From an uncultured Pelagibacteraceae bacterium (GTDB lineage: Bacteria; Pseudomonadota; Alphaproteobacteria; Pelagibacterales; Pelagibacteraceae): a stretch of DNA of 64,000 bases. The stretch covers positions 124,001 to 188,000 of the forward strand of contig CACEVB010000001.1 in the NCBI GenBank assembly GCA_902562875.1. Reading direction: 5' to 3'. A program made the position numbers and the translations under genes. This document shows positions 35,650 through 48,955 of this stretch, one piece after another. Under the pieces are notes generated by a model that was not told where the DNA came from, ran no database searches, and saw only the letters and a list, made by a program, of their open reading frames with translations. How positions within the stretch are numbered: position 1 is the stretch's first letter; the number at the start of each line of letters is the position of its first letter.

Positions 35650-36321
35650 ATGGAAACTGAAATAACCTCGCAAGCAGTCGGACTATCAAGCACAGATTTT
35701 TCAATTATTAAACTTTTTGTTAGGGCTGATATAATAGTAAAAAGTGTTATAATAATTTTGATTGCGTCTTCAATTTACTCTTGGGCAATAATATTTGATA
35801 AATATAAATTGTTTAAAAAAATAAATAAATCATCGGAGGAATTTGAAGAAAAATTTTGGAAATCAAAATCTGCAGAAACTTTTTTCAATAACCTACCAGT
35901 AAATGTGGACGATCCTATGGCTAAAGTATTTAGAAACTCAATGCAAAGCGTAATAAAAACTAGGTCTAAGTCAAATTTAGATGAGAGACTAGGAGGTGCA
36001 CTACAATCTAATATTGAACAACAAATGAATATTATAGAAAAAAATTATACTTTTCTAGCCACTGTTGGATCAACAGCACCGTTCATTGGATTATTTGGAA
36101 CTGTTTGGGGAATCATGAATTCTTTTCAGTCCATAGCAATATCAAGAAATACTAGTTTAGCAATTGTTGCTCCTGGAATAGCCGAGGCTTTATTCGCTAC
36201 TGCTTTAGGCTTGCTAGCAGCAATACCGGCAGTTATTGCTTATAATAAATTTAGCAATGACTCAAAAAAATATTTTCAAAAGTTAGAAAATTTTTCTAAA
36301 CGATTTATATCAATAGTTTAG
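35650..36321 (+). CDS. tolQ: Tol-Pal system proton channel subunit TolQ
   Basis: Inner-membrane motor subunit related to MotA and ExbB. Hydrophobic helices lie near residues 28-50 (IIVKSVIIILIASSIYSW), 135-160 (TVGSTAPFIGLFGTVWGIM) and 175-205 (APGIAEALFATALGLLAAIPAVI). The motif GLFGTVWGIM is the family signature. At 223 aa it is complete. It opens tolQRAB-pal-cpoB, 51 nt after ruvC-like. No thioesterase ybgC gene is next to it, unlike in E. coli. Confidence 0.96.
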   Translation: METEITSQAVGLSSTDFSIIKLFVRADIIVKSVIIILIASSIYSWAIIFDKYKLFKKINKSSEEFEEKFWKSKSAETFFNNLPVNVDDPMAKVFRNSMQSVIKTRSKSNLDERLGGALQSNIEQQMNIIEKNYTFLATVGSTAPFIGLFGTVWGIMNSFQSIAISRNTSLAIVAPGIAEALFATALGLLAAIPAVIAYNKFSNDSKKYFQKLENFSKRFISIV

Positions 36322-36322
36322 T

Positions 36323-36739
36323 ATGGCCTTTAAACTAAAAAGATCTTCTAGGGAGCCATTAAGTGAAATAAATGTTACTCCATTCGTAGATGTCATGTTG
36401 GTATTATTGATTATATTTATGGTAACAGCACCACTATTGACCGTTGGAGTACAGGTTGACCTTCCAGAAAGCTCAGCAGACTCTTTACCCGAGGAACAAG
36501 AACCATTAACATTATCTATAAATTCCAAAGGGGAAATTTTTATACAAGAGTCAAAAGTCGAATATGAAAATATTATACCAAAAATCTTGGCTGTATCAAA
36601 AAACAGAACAGATACTAGAATTTATGTCAGGGGAGACAAAACAATAAATTACGGAAGAGTATTAGAAATTATGGGAATGTTATCTGGATCAGGTTTTACT
36701 AAAGTTGCATTGATATCTGAGCCATTTAAGGAGAGATAG
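36323..36739 (+). CDS. tolR: Tol-Pal system subunit TolR
   Basis: Single-pass partner of TolQ. The 138-aa protein has the motif INVTPFVDVMLVLLIIFMVTAPL, which includes the channel aspartate in FVDV near residue 22, and a periplasmic domain with VYVRGD-like sequence (IYVRGDKTINYGRVLEIM). It begins one base after tolQ and ends 2 nt before tolA. The order and length match the ExbD/TolR family. Confidence 0.96.
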   Translation: MAFKLKRSSREPLSEINVTPFVDVMLVLLIIFMVTAPLLTVGVQVDLPESSADSLPEEQEPLTLSINSKGEIFIQESKVEYENIIPKILAVSKNRTDTRIYVRGDKTINYGRVLEIMGMLSGSGFTKVALISEPFKER

Positions 36740-36741
36740 AA

Positions 36742-37548
36742 ATGTATAGAAGTATTTTTATTTCTACTGCTTTTCATCTCCTAATTATTATTACGACGAT
36801 TTTTAGTCTGCCATTTATCGCAAAAAAACCTCTGGATCTTCCTCCTATTATATCTGTCGAGCTAATTCAAATTACTGATAAAACTAATATTCCATTTGCT
36901 CCGAAAGCACAAAAAATTATAGATAAAGCAAAAGAGGAAGAACAAAAACTTGTTTCTGAACAGGCTCCTCCAAAAAATGTTAAGAAAATAAAACCAGAGG
37001 CCATCCCTTTACCAGACCAAAAAGTTGATAAAATTAAAAAGACTGAAGATAAACAAAATCCAGAGGTAGATGATAATAAAGTAAAGCAAGTTTCAGAATT
37101 CGAAAAAAAAGAAATTTTTGATCCAACAGATATTGCAGCGCTTATAGATAAATCCAAAGAAAATTTGGCAGAAACAAACATCAAATCTAATAAAGTTACA
37201 CAATCACAAGATAAGTCTATGAACTTATCTGGCTTAACACTTAGTGAAGAAGATGCTTTAAAAGCACAAATCTTTGGTTGTTGGAGCATTCCTTTAGGCT
37301 TACCTTATAATGAGAATTTGCTTGTAAGAATAAAACTAAAACTCAAGCCTGATGGCACTATTATCGATTCTGAAATTTTGGACCATGCCAGAATGAACAA
37401 GCCTGGACAAAGTTTTTATAAAGTACTTGCAGAAAGTGCTTTAAGAGCTATACAATTATGTCAACCTTTAAGAGTTCCTACAACAGGCTACGAAAAATGG
37501 AAAAATTTACAATTAAATTTCGATGCAAGAGAGATGTTAGAAGGATGA
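36742..37548 (+). CDS. tolA: Tol-Pal system protein TolA
   Basis: Spans the periplasm between TolQR and Pal/TolB. A membrane anchor is at residues 4-25, followed by a lysine- and glutamate-rich region of about 130 residues (shorter than the E. coli helical domain). The C-terminal globular domain has the TolA-type [18 protein letters not shown] and GTIIDSEIL pattern near residues 180-268. A good Shine-Dalgarno (AAGGAG, 36728-36733) precedes the ATG. It overlaps tolB by 4 nt (ATGA). Sequence outside the C-terminal domain is low-complexity. Confidence 0.9.
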   Translation: MYRSIFISTAFHLLIIITTIFSLPFIAKKPLDLPPIISVELIQITDKTNIPFAPKAQKIIDKAKEEEQKLVSEQAPPKNVKKIKPEAIPLPDQKVDKIKKTEDKQNPEVDDNKVKQVSEFEKKEIFDPTDIAALIDKSKENLAETNIKSNKVTQSQDKSMNLSGLTLSEEDALKAQIFGCWSIPLGLPYNENLLVRIKLKLKPDGTIIDSEILDHARMNKPGQSFYKVLAESALRAIQLCQPLRVPTTGYEKWKNLQLNFDAREMLEG

Positions 37549-38891
37549 TCAAAATACATAAAATTTTAATATTAGCATTATTTTTTTGTTCATCTAAAAG
37601 TTTTGCGTTAATAGAGGTTGATATAACTAGAGGTAATTTAAATCCACTACCTATAGCTGTATCTCCGCTTTTTTCAGATAAGAAATCAAATACGGATCTC
37701 AAAACCGATTTAAATATTGAAAATATTGGTGAAGAAATATCTACTGTGGTTGAAAATAATTTAAAAAGAACTGGACTTTTCAATCCACTTGAAAAGAAAG
37801 CGTTTTTACAAAATCCTGACCTAGCGCACTTAAAACCTAGATTTGAAGATTGGTCCTTAATTAAAGCACAAGCGTTGGTAACAGGACAAGTTAAATTTGA
37901 AAATGAAAAGTTAAGAGTTGAATTTAGACTATGGGACGTTTTAGCAGCAAAAGAAATGATGGCATTAGCATTCACAACAGTTCCAAATAATTGGAGGAGA
38001 GTAGGACATATAATATCTGATAAAATTTATGAAAGATTAACAGGTGAACAAGGCTACTTTGATACAAGAATAATTTACGTATCTGAGCAAGGACCTAAAA
38101 CAAAAAGAATAAAAAAATTAGCAATAATGGATCAAGATAGTGTAAATACTAAGTATTTAACCTTAGGGAATGAATTAGTTCTAACTCCTAGATTTAATCC
38201 TACAAATCAGATGGTTACATATCTATCTTACTTTAAAAATTTACCAAGAGTTTATCTTCTTGACATAGAAACAGGTATACAAGAAGTAGTAGGCGATTTT
38301 CCAGGAATGACCTTTGCGCCTCGTTTCTCTCCAGATGGAAAAAAAATAATAATGAGTTTCGCGAAAGATGGAAATTCAGATATCTATACAATGAATTTAG
38401 AAAGTAGAATTGTAGAAAGAATAACAAATCATCCATCAATAGACACTTCTCCCTCTTATTCTCCTGATGGAAAATTTATAACTTTTAACTCTGATCGTAG
38501 TGGTTTCCAGCAAATATATGTTATGAAAAGTGATGGGACAAATGTAAAAAGGATATCTTTTGGCAAAGGATTATACGGTACTCCAGTTTGGTCTCCAAGA
38601 GGAGACCTAATAGCATTTACTAAATTTCGTAAAGGTAAATTTTTTATAGGTGTAATGAGAGTTGATGGTTCTGGGGAGAGGCTACTTACTGAAAATTATT
38701 ACCAAGAAGCACCGTCTTGGTCTCCAAACGGTAGGGTTTTGATATTTTATAGAGAAACTAAATCGAATGACAAAGGAGAGGGATTTTCTGCCAAACTATG
38801 GTCAATTGACCTAACTGGCTACAATGAAAGACAGGTTCCAACAGAAACAGATGGTTCAGATCCTTCCTGGTCATCATTATTAAGCAATTAA
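37545..38891 (+). CDS. tolB: Tol-Pal system beta-propeller protein TolB
   Basis: Periplasmic protein binding Pal. The ATG at 37545 gives a signal peptide ([21 protein letters not shown]) and a 4-nt overlap with tolA; an upstream ATG at 37458 lies within tolA and is not needed. The N-terminal domain has [17 protein letters not shown]-like sequence, and the propeller has repeated [25 protein letters not shown] and [10 protein letters not shown] blades. Length from this start is 448 aa. Confidence 0.96.
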   Translation: MIKIHKILILALFFCSSKSFALIEVDITRGNLNPLPIAVSPLFSDKKSNTDLKTDLNIENIGEEISTVVENNLKRTGLFNPLEKKAFLQNPDLAHLKPRFEDWSLIKAQALVTGQVKFENEKLRVEFRLWDVLAAKEMMALAFTTVPNNWRRVGHIISDKIYERLTGEQGYFDTRIIYVSEQGPKTKRIKKLAIMDQDSVNTKYLTLGNELVLTPRFNPTNQMVTYLSYFKNLPRVYLLDIETGIQEVVGDFPGMTFAPRFSPDGKKIIMSFAKDGNSDIYTMNLESRIVERITNHPSIDTSPSYSPDGKFITFNSDRSGFQQIYVMKSDGTNVKRISFGKGLYGTPVWSPRGDLIAFTKFRKGKFFIGVMRVDGSGERLLTENYYQEAPSWSPNGRVLIFYRETKSNDKGEGFSAKLWSIDLTGYNERQVPTETDGSDPSWSSLLSN

Positions 38892-38925
38892 TCTCAATTT
38901 AGACTTAAAAACTTAACTTAATTCG

Positions 38926-38954
38926 TTGATTTTTATGCTTGAAAGATCTATTTA
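38926..38954 (+). promoter_or_regulatory. Predicted pal promoter
   Basis: TTGATT (38926-38931), a 17-nt spacer and TATTTA (38949-38954) lie in the 106-nt gap between tolB and pal, implying an extra start inside the tol operon. An AAGGAG ribosome site at 38988-38993 is 4 nt before the pal ATG. This is by motif only. Confidence 0.35.
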
Positions 38955-38997
38955 GTTGTGAAAAACTTTAAAAAATTAGTTAAATTTAAGGAGCAGT

Positions 38998-39480
38998 ATG
39001 ATTTCTAATAAAATTTTTAAAAACATTTTCTTGGCATTTTTATTGAGTTTTGTGTTGTCTGCATGTGCAACTCAAACCAAAAAAGTAGACTCGCAAATGC
39101 AAGGCGATGTTTACACAGGTACAGATACGGTCGAATATCTAGCAACTGGTGTGCCAGATAGAGTGTTCTTTGCAACAAATGAGTCAGTTTTAACAACTGC
39201 TTCCAGAGACACTTTGAGAAAACAAGCATCATGGATGAGAAAAAATTCTGATGTTACAGTTGTGCTTGAAGGTCACGCTGATGAAAGAGGCACAAGAGAG
39301 TATAACCTCGCTTTGGGAGAAAGAAGAGCAAATTCAGCAAAAGATTATTTAATGACATATGGTATCTCATCAAACAGAATTTCAGTTATAAGTTACGGCA
39401 AGGAAAGACCAGTAGACTCAGGATCAAACCCTTTAGCATGGTCTAAAAATAGAAGATCAGTAACTGTTAAAGCTAATTAA
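38998..39480 (+). CDS. pal: Peptidoglycan-associated lipoprotein Pal
   Basis: Outer-membrane lipoprotein that binds peptidoglycan and TolB. Signal peptide and lipobox LSACA place the lipidated Cys near residue 23. The OmpA-like domain has VVLEGHADERGTREYNLALG and the residues ADERGTREYN that hold diaminopimelate. Length is 160 aa. The strong AAGGAG site and its own promoter candidate suggest high expression, as for Pal in other bacteria. A clear hairpin terminator follows, separating it from cpoB. Confidence 0.97.
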   Translation: MISNKIFKNIFLAFLLSFVLSACATQTKKVDSQMQGDVYTGTDTVEYLATGVPDRVFFATNESVLTTASRDTLRKQASWMRKNSDVTVVLEGHADERGTREYNLALGERRANSAKDYLMTYGISSNRISVISYGKERPVDSGSNPLAWSKNRRSVTVKAN

Positions 39481-39504
39481 TATTAAATTCATTAAAAAAA
39501 CTTT

Positions 39505-39541
39505 AGACCTCGGTGATTATAAAAGCCGAGGTCTTTTTTTT
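39505..39541 (+). terminator. Intrinsic terminator between pal and cpoB
   Basis: A 9-bp stem AGACCTCGG (39505-39513) / CCGAGGTCT (39526-39534), with a 12-nt loop, is followed by T-rich sequence (39534-39541). It is the only strong hairpin plus T-run terminator I found in the window. Confidence 0.85.
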
Positions 39542-39569
39542 GCCATTTTTATTCTTACAACTATAATTT

Positions 39570-40574
39570 ATGAACAAATTAAGTATTAAACTAATTTTTA
39601 AATTTACTTTTTTTTTTTTATTAATAACTAGTTCCTCACATTCAGATAGCCATAATATTAGAGAAATACTAGAGTTAATACAAAAAGACATAAAAACCTT
39701 AGAAAGAGCAGTTTATTCAAATTCTATAGGTTTAAACGATGATGGCACAGATATTATAGATTCAAATACTTTAGATCAAAATTCAGAGGATGTACTTACA
39801 AGACATTTATTAAAATTAACAGAAATTGAAAAACAATTCCAAAGTTTGACTAACAGATTTGAGGAAATCAATTTCAAAATTGATAAACTGTCCTCAAGAC
39901 TATCAAAAGTTCAATCAGATAATCAATTGCGTTTTCAACAGCTGGAAAACTCTGCAAATAAAACTGTGAATAGTCAAAATAAAGAAAATATTTTAACATC
40001 TAAAAAAATTGAAAATGAAAATATTTTACCAGGATCCAGTAAACCTCAAGATCTTGGTACAGTTTCTTATAAAGATATGACCCCAAAAAATAATACACAA
40101 AAAACACAATCTATCGATACTACTTCGACAGTAGTTACCGAAAACTTTATTTTAGAGGAAAAAATTTTACCTAAAACAACTCCTGAAAAACAGTACGAGT
40201 TTGCAACAAGTTTTCTTAAAGTTGGAGATTACAATACTGCGGAGAGAGCTTTTAGAGAGTTCGTAATTACTAATCCTAAACATAATTTAGCAGGAAATGC
40301 TCAGTATTGGTATGCTGAAACTTTTAGAATAAGACAATTGTATACTGACGCTGCATCTGCTTATCTGGAGGGTTATCAAAATTATCCAAAAAGTGATAAA
40401 GCACCTATAAATTTACTTAAACTTGGAGTATCTTTAGTTCAGATTGGAGAAAAAGATCAAGGTTGTCTTATGATATTAGGAGTTAAGAAACAATATCCAG
40501 AAGCAAAAGACTCAGTTATCCAAAAAGCTAAATATGAAGAAAAAAAGTTTGAATGTAAAGACAGTAAATCCTAA
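39570..40574 (+). CDS. cpoB: Tol-Pal system accessory protein CpoB (YbgF)
   Basis: Coordinates peptidoglycan synthesis with outer-membrane constriction. Signal peptide at about 1-25, a coiled coil at about 65-125 (ITRHLLKLTEIEKQF and onward), then a disordered linker and C-terminal TPR units of the YbgF type: YEFATSFLKVGDYNTAERAF, AQYWYAETFRIRQLYTDAAS and LLKLGVSLVQIGEKDQG. At 334 aa it is somewhat long. It lies after the pal terminator, so it either has its own promoter or depends on read-through. The end overlaps tilS by 41 nt. Confidence 0.93.
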   Translation: MNKLSIKLIFKFTFFFLLITSSSHSDSHNIREILELIQKDIKTLERAVYSNSIGLNDDGTDIIDSNTLDQNSEDVLTRHLLKLTEIEKQFQSLTNRFEEINFKIDKLSSRLSKVQSDNQLRFQQLENSANKTVNSQNKENILTSKKIENENILPGSSKPQDLGTVSYKDMTPKNNTQKTQSIDTTSTVVTENFILEEKILPKTTPEKQYEFATSFLKVGDYNTAERAFREFVITNPKHNLAGNAQYWYAETFRIRQLYTDAASAYLEGYQNYPKSDKAPINLLKLGVSLVQIGEKDQGCLMILGVKKQYPEAKDSVIQKAKYEEKKFECKDSKS

Positions 40575-41589
40575 AATTAAAATTTTATACCATCTAAAAG
40601 ATAAAAAAATTAATAAAATTTATAATATATTTAAATTTAATTCTAAAATTGATTTTAAAGATAGTAAAATTGCCGTAGGAGTTTCTGGAGGAGTAGATAG
40701 CCTGGCTTTGGCTTTTTTTTTAAAGTGTTTAAGTTTAGAGAAAAAACTAAAAATTTATTATTTTCACGTAAATCATCATCTTAGGATAGATTCTAGTAAT
40801 CAAGCTAAATATTTATCAAAATTTTTAATAAAATTCGGTATTAAAATCCAAATTCTAAAATGGAAAGGACCTAAGCCCATTAGCAATATTCAAAAAATTG
40901 CTCGTGAAAAAAGGTATGAACTTATTTTCAATAAAATGGATAAATACAATATAAAAAATTTATTTATAGCTCATCATAAAGGTGATTTAATGGAAAATTT
41001 TATAATAAGATTAATTAGAGGCTCAGGATTAGATGGTCTTACTTCGTTTAATAATATTCATACTCAGCATAGGGATAAAAATATTTTTAGACCTCTAATA
41101 AATATTAATAAACAAAATTTAAATTATATTTCAAATAAAGTTTTTAAATTTTATATAAGTGATAGTTCTAATTATGAAAATAAGTTTCAGAGGACAAGAG
41201 TTAGAAATATTTTAAAAAATTTGAAAAAAGAAGGTCTTGATATTTCAAAAATGAATCTAACTATTAAAAATTTAACTTATTCTAATTTATCTATAAATTT
41301 TTTAGTAAGAAATAATATTGAAACTAATTGCCACTTAAATTGCAAAAAAAATATTGCGTTATTCAATAATGATTTCTTAAATAAACCTGAGGAGATTGTA
41401 TTTAGATCTATTTCACAAATTTTAAGTAAAATAAACAGAAATTATTACCCTCCGAGAGGCAAAAAGATAATTAGATTAATTAACGACTTAAAAGGTATAA
41501 AATTTAAAAAAACAACTTTAGCAATGTGTGTAATTGAAAAATATGGAAATACTTATATAATAACTAGAGAAAACGGGAAAAAAAAGTAA
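40534..41589 (+). CDS. tilS: tRNA(Ile)-lysidine synthase
   Basis: Adds lysine to C34 of tRNA-Ile(CAU), converting it to read AUA. The N-terminal PP-loop is VGVSGGVDSLALAFF near residue 51, and YFHVNHHLRIDSSNQ follows, with LFIAHHKGDLMENFIIRL and GLDGL further on. The 351 aa end earlier than E. coli TilS (432), so the last C-terminal domain is reduced. The ATG at 40534 overlaps cpoB by 41 nt; there is no closer ATG, GTG or TTG after its stop. tilS-ftsH order is conserved. Confidence 0.93.
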   Translation: MKKKSLNVKTVNPKIKILYHLKDKKINKIYNIFKFNSKIDFKDSKIAVGVSGGVDSLALAFFLKCLSLEKKLKIYYFHVNHHLRIDSSNQAKYLSKFLIKFGIKIQILKWKGPKPISNIQKIAREKRYELIFNKMDKYNIKNLFIAHHKGDLMENFIIRLIRGSGLDGLTSFNNIHTQHRDKNIFRPLININKQNLNYISNKVFKFYISDSSNYENKFQRTRVRNILKNLKKEGLDISKMNLTIKNLTYSNLSINFLVRNNIETNCHLNCKKNIALFNNDFLNKPEEIVFRSISQILSKINRNYYPPRGKKIIRLINDLKGIKFKKTTLAMCVIEKYGNTYIITRENGKKK

Positions 41590-41642
41590 AATAAGTATAT
41601 TTTGCCACTTGTTTAATTCGTAATAATTCTTAATTTACATGT

Positions 41643-43538
41643 ATGAATTTTAGAAATCTAGCAATGTGGTCAGTTATTATTGTCTTAACTATAGGACTAT
41701 ATAACATGTTTAAAAACCCTCAGACTTCAAATTCCAGAGATAATACAATAATATTTTCAGAGTTTTTAACTGAAGTAGATAATGGTCGTGTAGTACAAGT
41801 TGAAATTCAAGGTAATAATATAAAAGGAATTTTGGCTGATGGAAATAATTTTATCACATACTCTCCAAACGATCCAAATTTAATTCAAAAACTAACTGAT
41901 AGGGGGGTAAGCATTTCCGCTGCTCCGTTAGATGAAAAAATGCCATCTCTTTTAGGCGTATTGTTGTCGTGGTTTCCAATGTTGTTGTTAATAGCAGTTT
42001 GGATATTTTTTATGAGGCAAATGCAAGGTGGAAGAGGCGGAGCAATGGGTTTTGGTAAATCAAAAGCAAAATTGATGAACGAAATTAAAGGCAAAGTAAC
42101 TTTTAATGATGTGGCAGGTGTAGAAGAAGCCAAAGAAGAAGTAGAAGAGGTTGTAGAATTTCTTAAAGACCCAAGGAAATTTAGTAGATTAGGTGGTAAA
42201 ATACCAAGAGGATGTCTTTTAGTTGGTCCTCCTGGGACTGGGAAAACACTATTAGCTAGAGCCATAGCAGGAGAGGCAGGAGTTCCTTTCTTCACAATCT
42301 CAGGATCAGACTTTGTTGAGATGTTTGTCGGAGTTGGAGCTTCAAGAGTTAGAGATATGTTTGAGCAAGGTAAAAAAAATTCACCGTGTATTATATTCAT
42401 TGATGAAATTGATGCAGTTGGAAGAAGTAGAGGGGCAGGTTTAGGTGGCGGTAATGATGAGCGTGAACAAACATTAAACCAATTATTAGTAGAGATGGAT
42501 GGATTTGATACTAATGAGGGTGTAATTATTATTGCGGCAACTAATAGACCAGACGTATTAGATCCAGCTTTACTTAGACCAGGAAGATTTGATAGACAAG
42601 TAGTTGTCTCTTTACCAGATATCATTGGAAGAGAAAAGATTTTAAAAGTTCATAGTAAAAAAATTTCAATGGCACCTGATGTTAACTTAAGAACTATTGC
42701 AAGAGGCACACCTGGATTCTCAGGCGCTGATTTAGCAAATTTAGTTAATGAAGCTGCACTTTTAGCTGCAAGAAAAAACAAAAGGATTGTTACTTACTTA
42801 GAATTCGAAGATGCTAAGGATAAGGTAATGATGGGTGCTGAGAGAAGATCAATGGTAATGACTGAAGACGAAAAAAAATTAACAGCCTATCATGAGGCGG
42901 GTCATGCAATTGTAACTATTAATGAAAAAGCTGCCTACCCTATACATAAGGCAACAATAATTCCAAGAGGCAGAGCATTAGGCATGGTTATGCAACTCCC
43001 AGAAAAAGATGAGGTATCACAAACTAGGGAGCAATTACATGCACAAATGGCAATTGCGATGGGAGGTAGAGTTGCTGAAGAATTAATTTTTGGAGAGGAT
43101 AAAGTAACGACTGGAGCAGTCAGTGATATTGAGCAAGCTACAAAGAGGGCAAGAGCAATGGTAATGCGAGCTGGCTTGAGCAAAGAACTTGGACCTATCG
43201 CATATGGAGAGAATGAAGAGGAAGTATTTTTAGGTAGATCTGTAGCAAGGCAACAAAATATGTCAGAGGAAACAGCGAAAAAAGTTGACTCTGAAATAAA
43301 AAAATTTGTAGAAAAAGGGTATGATAGAGCAAGAAAAGTTTTAACTGATAAAATTGATGATTTACACAAGATCGCTAAAGCTTTATTAACATATGAAACT
43401 CTTTCAGGAAGTGAAATTGAGGATATTGTAAATAAAAATATTTACCCTACAAATAAAGAGGATTTAAAAGTTGAAGATAAAAATGAAAAAGGTTCAGCTC
43501 TTGGATCAATAGGACTAAAACCAAAAATAGTACATTAA
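41643..43538 (+). CDS. ftsH: ATP-dependent zinc metalloprotease FtsH
   Basis: Membrane-anchored AAA+ protease. Two transmembrane segments (about 5-20 and 103-123) frame a periplasmic domain. Walker A is GPPGTGKT, Walker B is IIFIDEID, the second region of homology is [21 protein letters not shown], and the zinc motif is HEAGH with the third ligand downstream. Length is 631 aa. A weak promoter candidate (TTGCCA-16-TAATTC, 41602-41629) is upstream. The order tilS-ftsH-folP-glmM is the conserved proteobacterial one. Confidence 0.98.
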   Translation: MNFRNLAMWSVIIVLTIGLYNMFKNPQTSNSRDNTIIFSEFLTEVDNGRVVQVEIQGNNIKGILADGNNFITYSPNDPNLIQKLTDRGVSISAAPLDEKMPSLLGVLLSWFPMLLLIAVWIFFMRQMQGGRGGAMGFGKSKAKLMNEIKGKVTFNDVAGVEEAKEEVEEVVEFLKDPRKFSRLGGKIPRGCLLVGPPGTGKTLLARAIAGEAGVPFFTISGSDFVEMFVGVGASRVRDMFEQGKKNSPCIIFIDEIDAVGRSRGAGLGGGNDEREQTLNQLLVEMDGFDTNEGVIIIAATNRPDVLDPALLRPGRFDRQVVVSLPDIIGREKILKVHSKKISMAPDVNLRTIARGTPGFSGADLANLVNEAALLAARKNKRIVTYLEFEDAKDKVMMGAERRSMVMTEDEKKLTAYHEAGHAIVTINEKAAYPIHKATIIPRGRALGMVMQLPEKDEVSQTREQLHAQMAIAMGGRVAEELIFGEDKVTTGAVSDIEQATKRARAMVMRAGLSKELGPIAYGENEEEVFLGRSVARQQNMSEETAKKVDSEIKKFVEKGYDRARKVLTDKIDDLHKIAKALLTYETLSGSEIEDIVNKNIYPTNKEDLKVEDKNEKGSALGSIGLKPKIVH

Positions 43539-43542
43539 TTAA

Positions 43543-44592
43543 ATGGAAAAACATTACACAAGAGCGTGTAATTTTTTCTACGGTGCAATCTCAAAAAAAA
43601 AAATTAAATCAAAAGAAACATTACCCCTACATGGAAATACTGAAATTTCTTTCGATAGTGTTGAAATAATTACCAGAGATAAAATAAAAAAAATTAAAAT
43701 AAAAGAAATTAATAAAGTTAAACTAAAATTAAGAAAATATATTAGAAAGGATTTAAAAAATATAACAAAAAAAAAATCATTTAAAAAATTAAATTTTTCA
43801 AAGGCTCCTCTTCTAATGGGGGTCTTAAATGTCACCCCTGATAGTTTTTCTGATGGAGGACGTTTTAATTCTACAGAGAAAGCTTTTAATAGAGCAAAAA
43901 AACTTTTTTCAAGTGGTTGTGACATTCTCGATATAGGTGGTGAGTCAACAAGACCTGGATCTAAGTATATAAAATCAGATAAAGAATGGTTAAGGATTTC
44001 GGGACCATTAAAAAAAATTTCTGGATTGGGTAAATATATATCTATAGACACCAGAAAAGAATATGTAATGAGAAAAGCTAAAAAATATAAAATTAGCCTT
44101 ATAAATGATATATCTGGTTTATCATATGATCCATTAACTTTAAAATTTCTTAAGAAAACAGAAATTCCATTTGTTATTCACCACATTAAAGGTAACCCTA
44201 CAAATATGCAAAATAATCCAAGTTATAAAAATGTACTTTTAGATATTTACGATTATTTTGAAACAAAGTTAAAACTAGTAAAGTCAGAGGGTATTAAGCA
44301 TAATAACATAATTTTAGATCCTGGAATTGGATTTGGTAAAAATTTGAAACATAATATTACTATACTAAAGAATATTTCTATATTTCACTCGCTAGGCTAC
44401 CCTTTATTATTAGGCACATCTAGAAAAAGATTTATAAAAGATATTTCTGGAAGAAATGATAGTAAGTCGAGATTGGGAGGCACTATAGGATCCTGTATTT
44501 ACTTAAAATTACAGGGAGTCCAAATATTAAGAATACATGATATTAATGAGGTAAAACAAGGTTTAAAAATTTTTAAAACTTTTCAATTTTAA
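43543..44592 (+). CDS. folP: Dihydropteroate synthase with an N-terminal extension
   Basis: Condenses p-aminobenzoate with the pterin diphosphate. The TIM-barrel starts at about residue 88: LLMGVLNVTPDSFSDGG, then DIGGESTRPGS, ILDPGIGFGKN and PLLLGTSRKRFIK. The first 85 residues form an uncharacterised, lysine-rich extension (YTRACNFFYGAISKKK, then LPLHGNTEISFDSVE), so total length is 349 versus about 280. It ends in TAATG with glmM. The extension resembles the longer DHPS of some Alphaproteobacteria. Confidence 0.95.
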   Translation: MEKHYTRACNFFYGAISKKKIKSKETLPLHGNTEISFDSVEIITRDKIKKIKIKEINKVKLKLRKYIRKDLKNITKKKSFKKLNFSKAPLLMGVLNVTPDSFSDGGRFNSTEKAFNRAKKLFSSGCDILDIGGESTRPGSKYIKSDKEWLRISGPLKKISGLGKYISIDTRKEYVMRKAKKYKISLINDISGLSYDPLTLKFLKKTEIPFVIHHIKGNPTNMQNNPSYKNVLLDIYDYFETKLKLVKSEGIKHNNIILDPGIGFGKNLKHNITILKNISIFHSLGYPLLLGTSRKRFIKDISGRNDSKSRLGGTIGSCIYLKLQGVQILRIHDINEVKQGLKIFKTFQF

Positions 44593-45922
44593 TGAGTAAA
44601 AAATATTTTGGTACTGATGGGATTAGAGGCAAGGTAAACAAAAAAAATATTAACGGAGAAATGTTTTTTAAATTTGGTTTAGCTGCAGGTACTTATTTTA
44701 AAAACCTAAAAAAACAAAAACAAACCGCTATTATTGCAAAAGATACAAGATTGTCTGGTTATACATTGGAACCTGCACTTGTTTCTGGTCTTACATCTGC
44801 AGGCATGCATGTATACACATTAGGTCCTTTACCAACGAATGGGTTAGCAATGTTAACTAAAAAATTTAAAGCAAATCTAGGAATAATGATTACTGCATCT
44901 CACAATTTATATTATGATAATGGTCTGAAATTATTTGGTCCTGATGGTATGAAATTATCTGATAAAATAGAAAAAAAAATTGAAAAATTAATAGACTTAA
45001 ATATCAGACTGAACTTATCAAAACCAGAGTCTCTTGGGCGTGTAAAAAGATTAGAGACTGCAAATGAAGACTATATAAAAATTTTAAAAAACAATTATCC
45101 AAGTAATTTCTCGCTAAAAGGTATGAAAATAGCTATTGATTGTGCAAATGGGGCTGGCTATAAAGCTGGACCTTTGTTGTTAAAATCACTTGGGGCAAAG
45201 GTGTTTGTATACGGTGCATCACCAAATGGATTGAACATTAATCATAATTGTGGTTCTACAAATCCACAAAGTATAGGTAAAATTGTTAAAAAACATAAAG
45301 CAGATATTGGAATTGCATTAGATGGAGATGCTGACAGAATTATATTATCAGATTCTAATGGCAAGATTATAGATGGTGATCAAATTATAGCAACAATTGC
45401 TAAGAGTTGGAAGGAAAATAGACTGATAAAAAATGGTGTTGTAGGAACATTAATGTCTAACTTTGGACTTGAGAAATATCTTCATGATATGGGTGTTAAT
45501 TTTTTCAGATCAGATGTTGGAGATAGACACGTGAAAAGTCTTATGAAAAAAAAAAATATTAATCTTGGTGGTGAACAGTCTGGACATATAATTCTCGGTA
45601 AGTTTGCAACAACAGGAGATGGTTTGCTAGTTGCTTTAGAGATACTTTACTTAATGAGAAAAAAAACTAAATCGAGTGAACTATTAAATGAATTTATACC
45701 AACCCCACAACTACTTGAAAATATTACTGTAAAAAACAAAGAGATTATAGGATCAAAAAAATGTCAAAAAGCAATAAGCCAATCACTAAAATTAATTAAA
45801 AATAAAGGTAGGCTTTTGGTTAGAAAATCAGGTACAGAAAATAAAATAAGAGTAATGGTGGAAACTTTAGATAAAGATTTACTTAATAAAATCGTAAAAA
45901 TTATAAAGAGGTCTATAATTAA

Positions 45923-45926
<4 letters not shown>
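44592..45926 (+). CDS. glmM: Phosphoglucosamine mutase
   Basis: Interconverts glucosamine-6-P and glucosamine-1-P for peptidoglycan and lipopolysaccharide. Active-site serine S103 lies in TASHNLYYDNG, the metal-binding loop is LDGDADRII, and the sugar loop GGEQSGHII follows. C-terminal VRKSGTENKIRVMVE binds phosphate. Length is 444 aa, complete. The ATG shares an A with the folP stop, and the stop TGA is shared with the thiD TTG start. Confidence 0.97.
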
Positions 45927-48903
<2,977 letters not shown>

Positions 48904-48925
48904 TACGGTATTTATTTAGTAAAGT

Positions 48926-48955
48926 TTAATAATATTACAACTGTTTATTTGTCAA
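48926..48955 (-). promoter_or_regulatory. Predicted rpoH promoter
   Basis: Minus strand: perfect TTGACA (48955-48950, overlapping the rluD stop), 18-nt spacer, TATTAA (48931-48926), 22 nt before the rpoH ATG. A TATTAT at 15-nt spacing is an alternative -10. Motif-based. Confidence 0.5.

Noticed and set aside
37478-37975. 165-codon antisense frame over tolA/tolB, and others at 36867-37289, 43578-44051, 30-base shadows over tkt and gap
   Set aside because: Serine- and leucine-rich shadow translations opposite well-identified genes.
41602-41640. Possible sigma-32 promoter before ftsH
   Set aside because: CTTG is present but no matching -10 at the spacing expected for RpoH; only a weak sigma-70-like candidate remains.
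41885-42625. 246-codon open frame antisense to ftsH, and a 144-codon one at 42935-43369
   Set aside because: They mirror the codon pattern of ftsH, have no ribosome site and no recognisable protein features; long antisense frames arise easily opposite a gene with few stop-generating codons.
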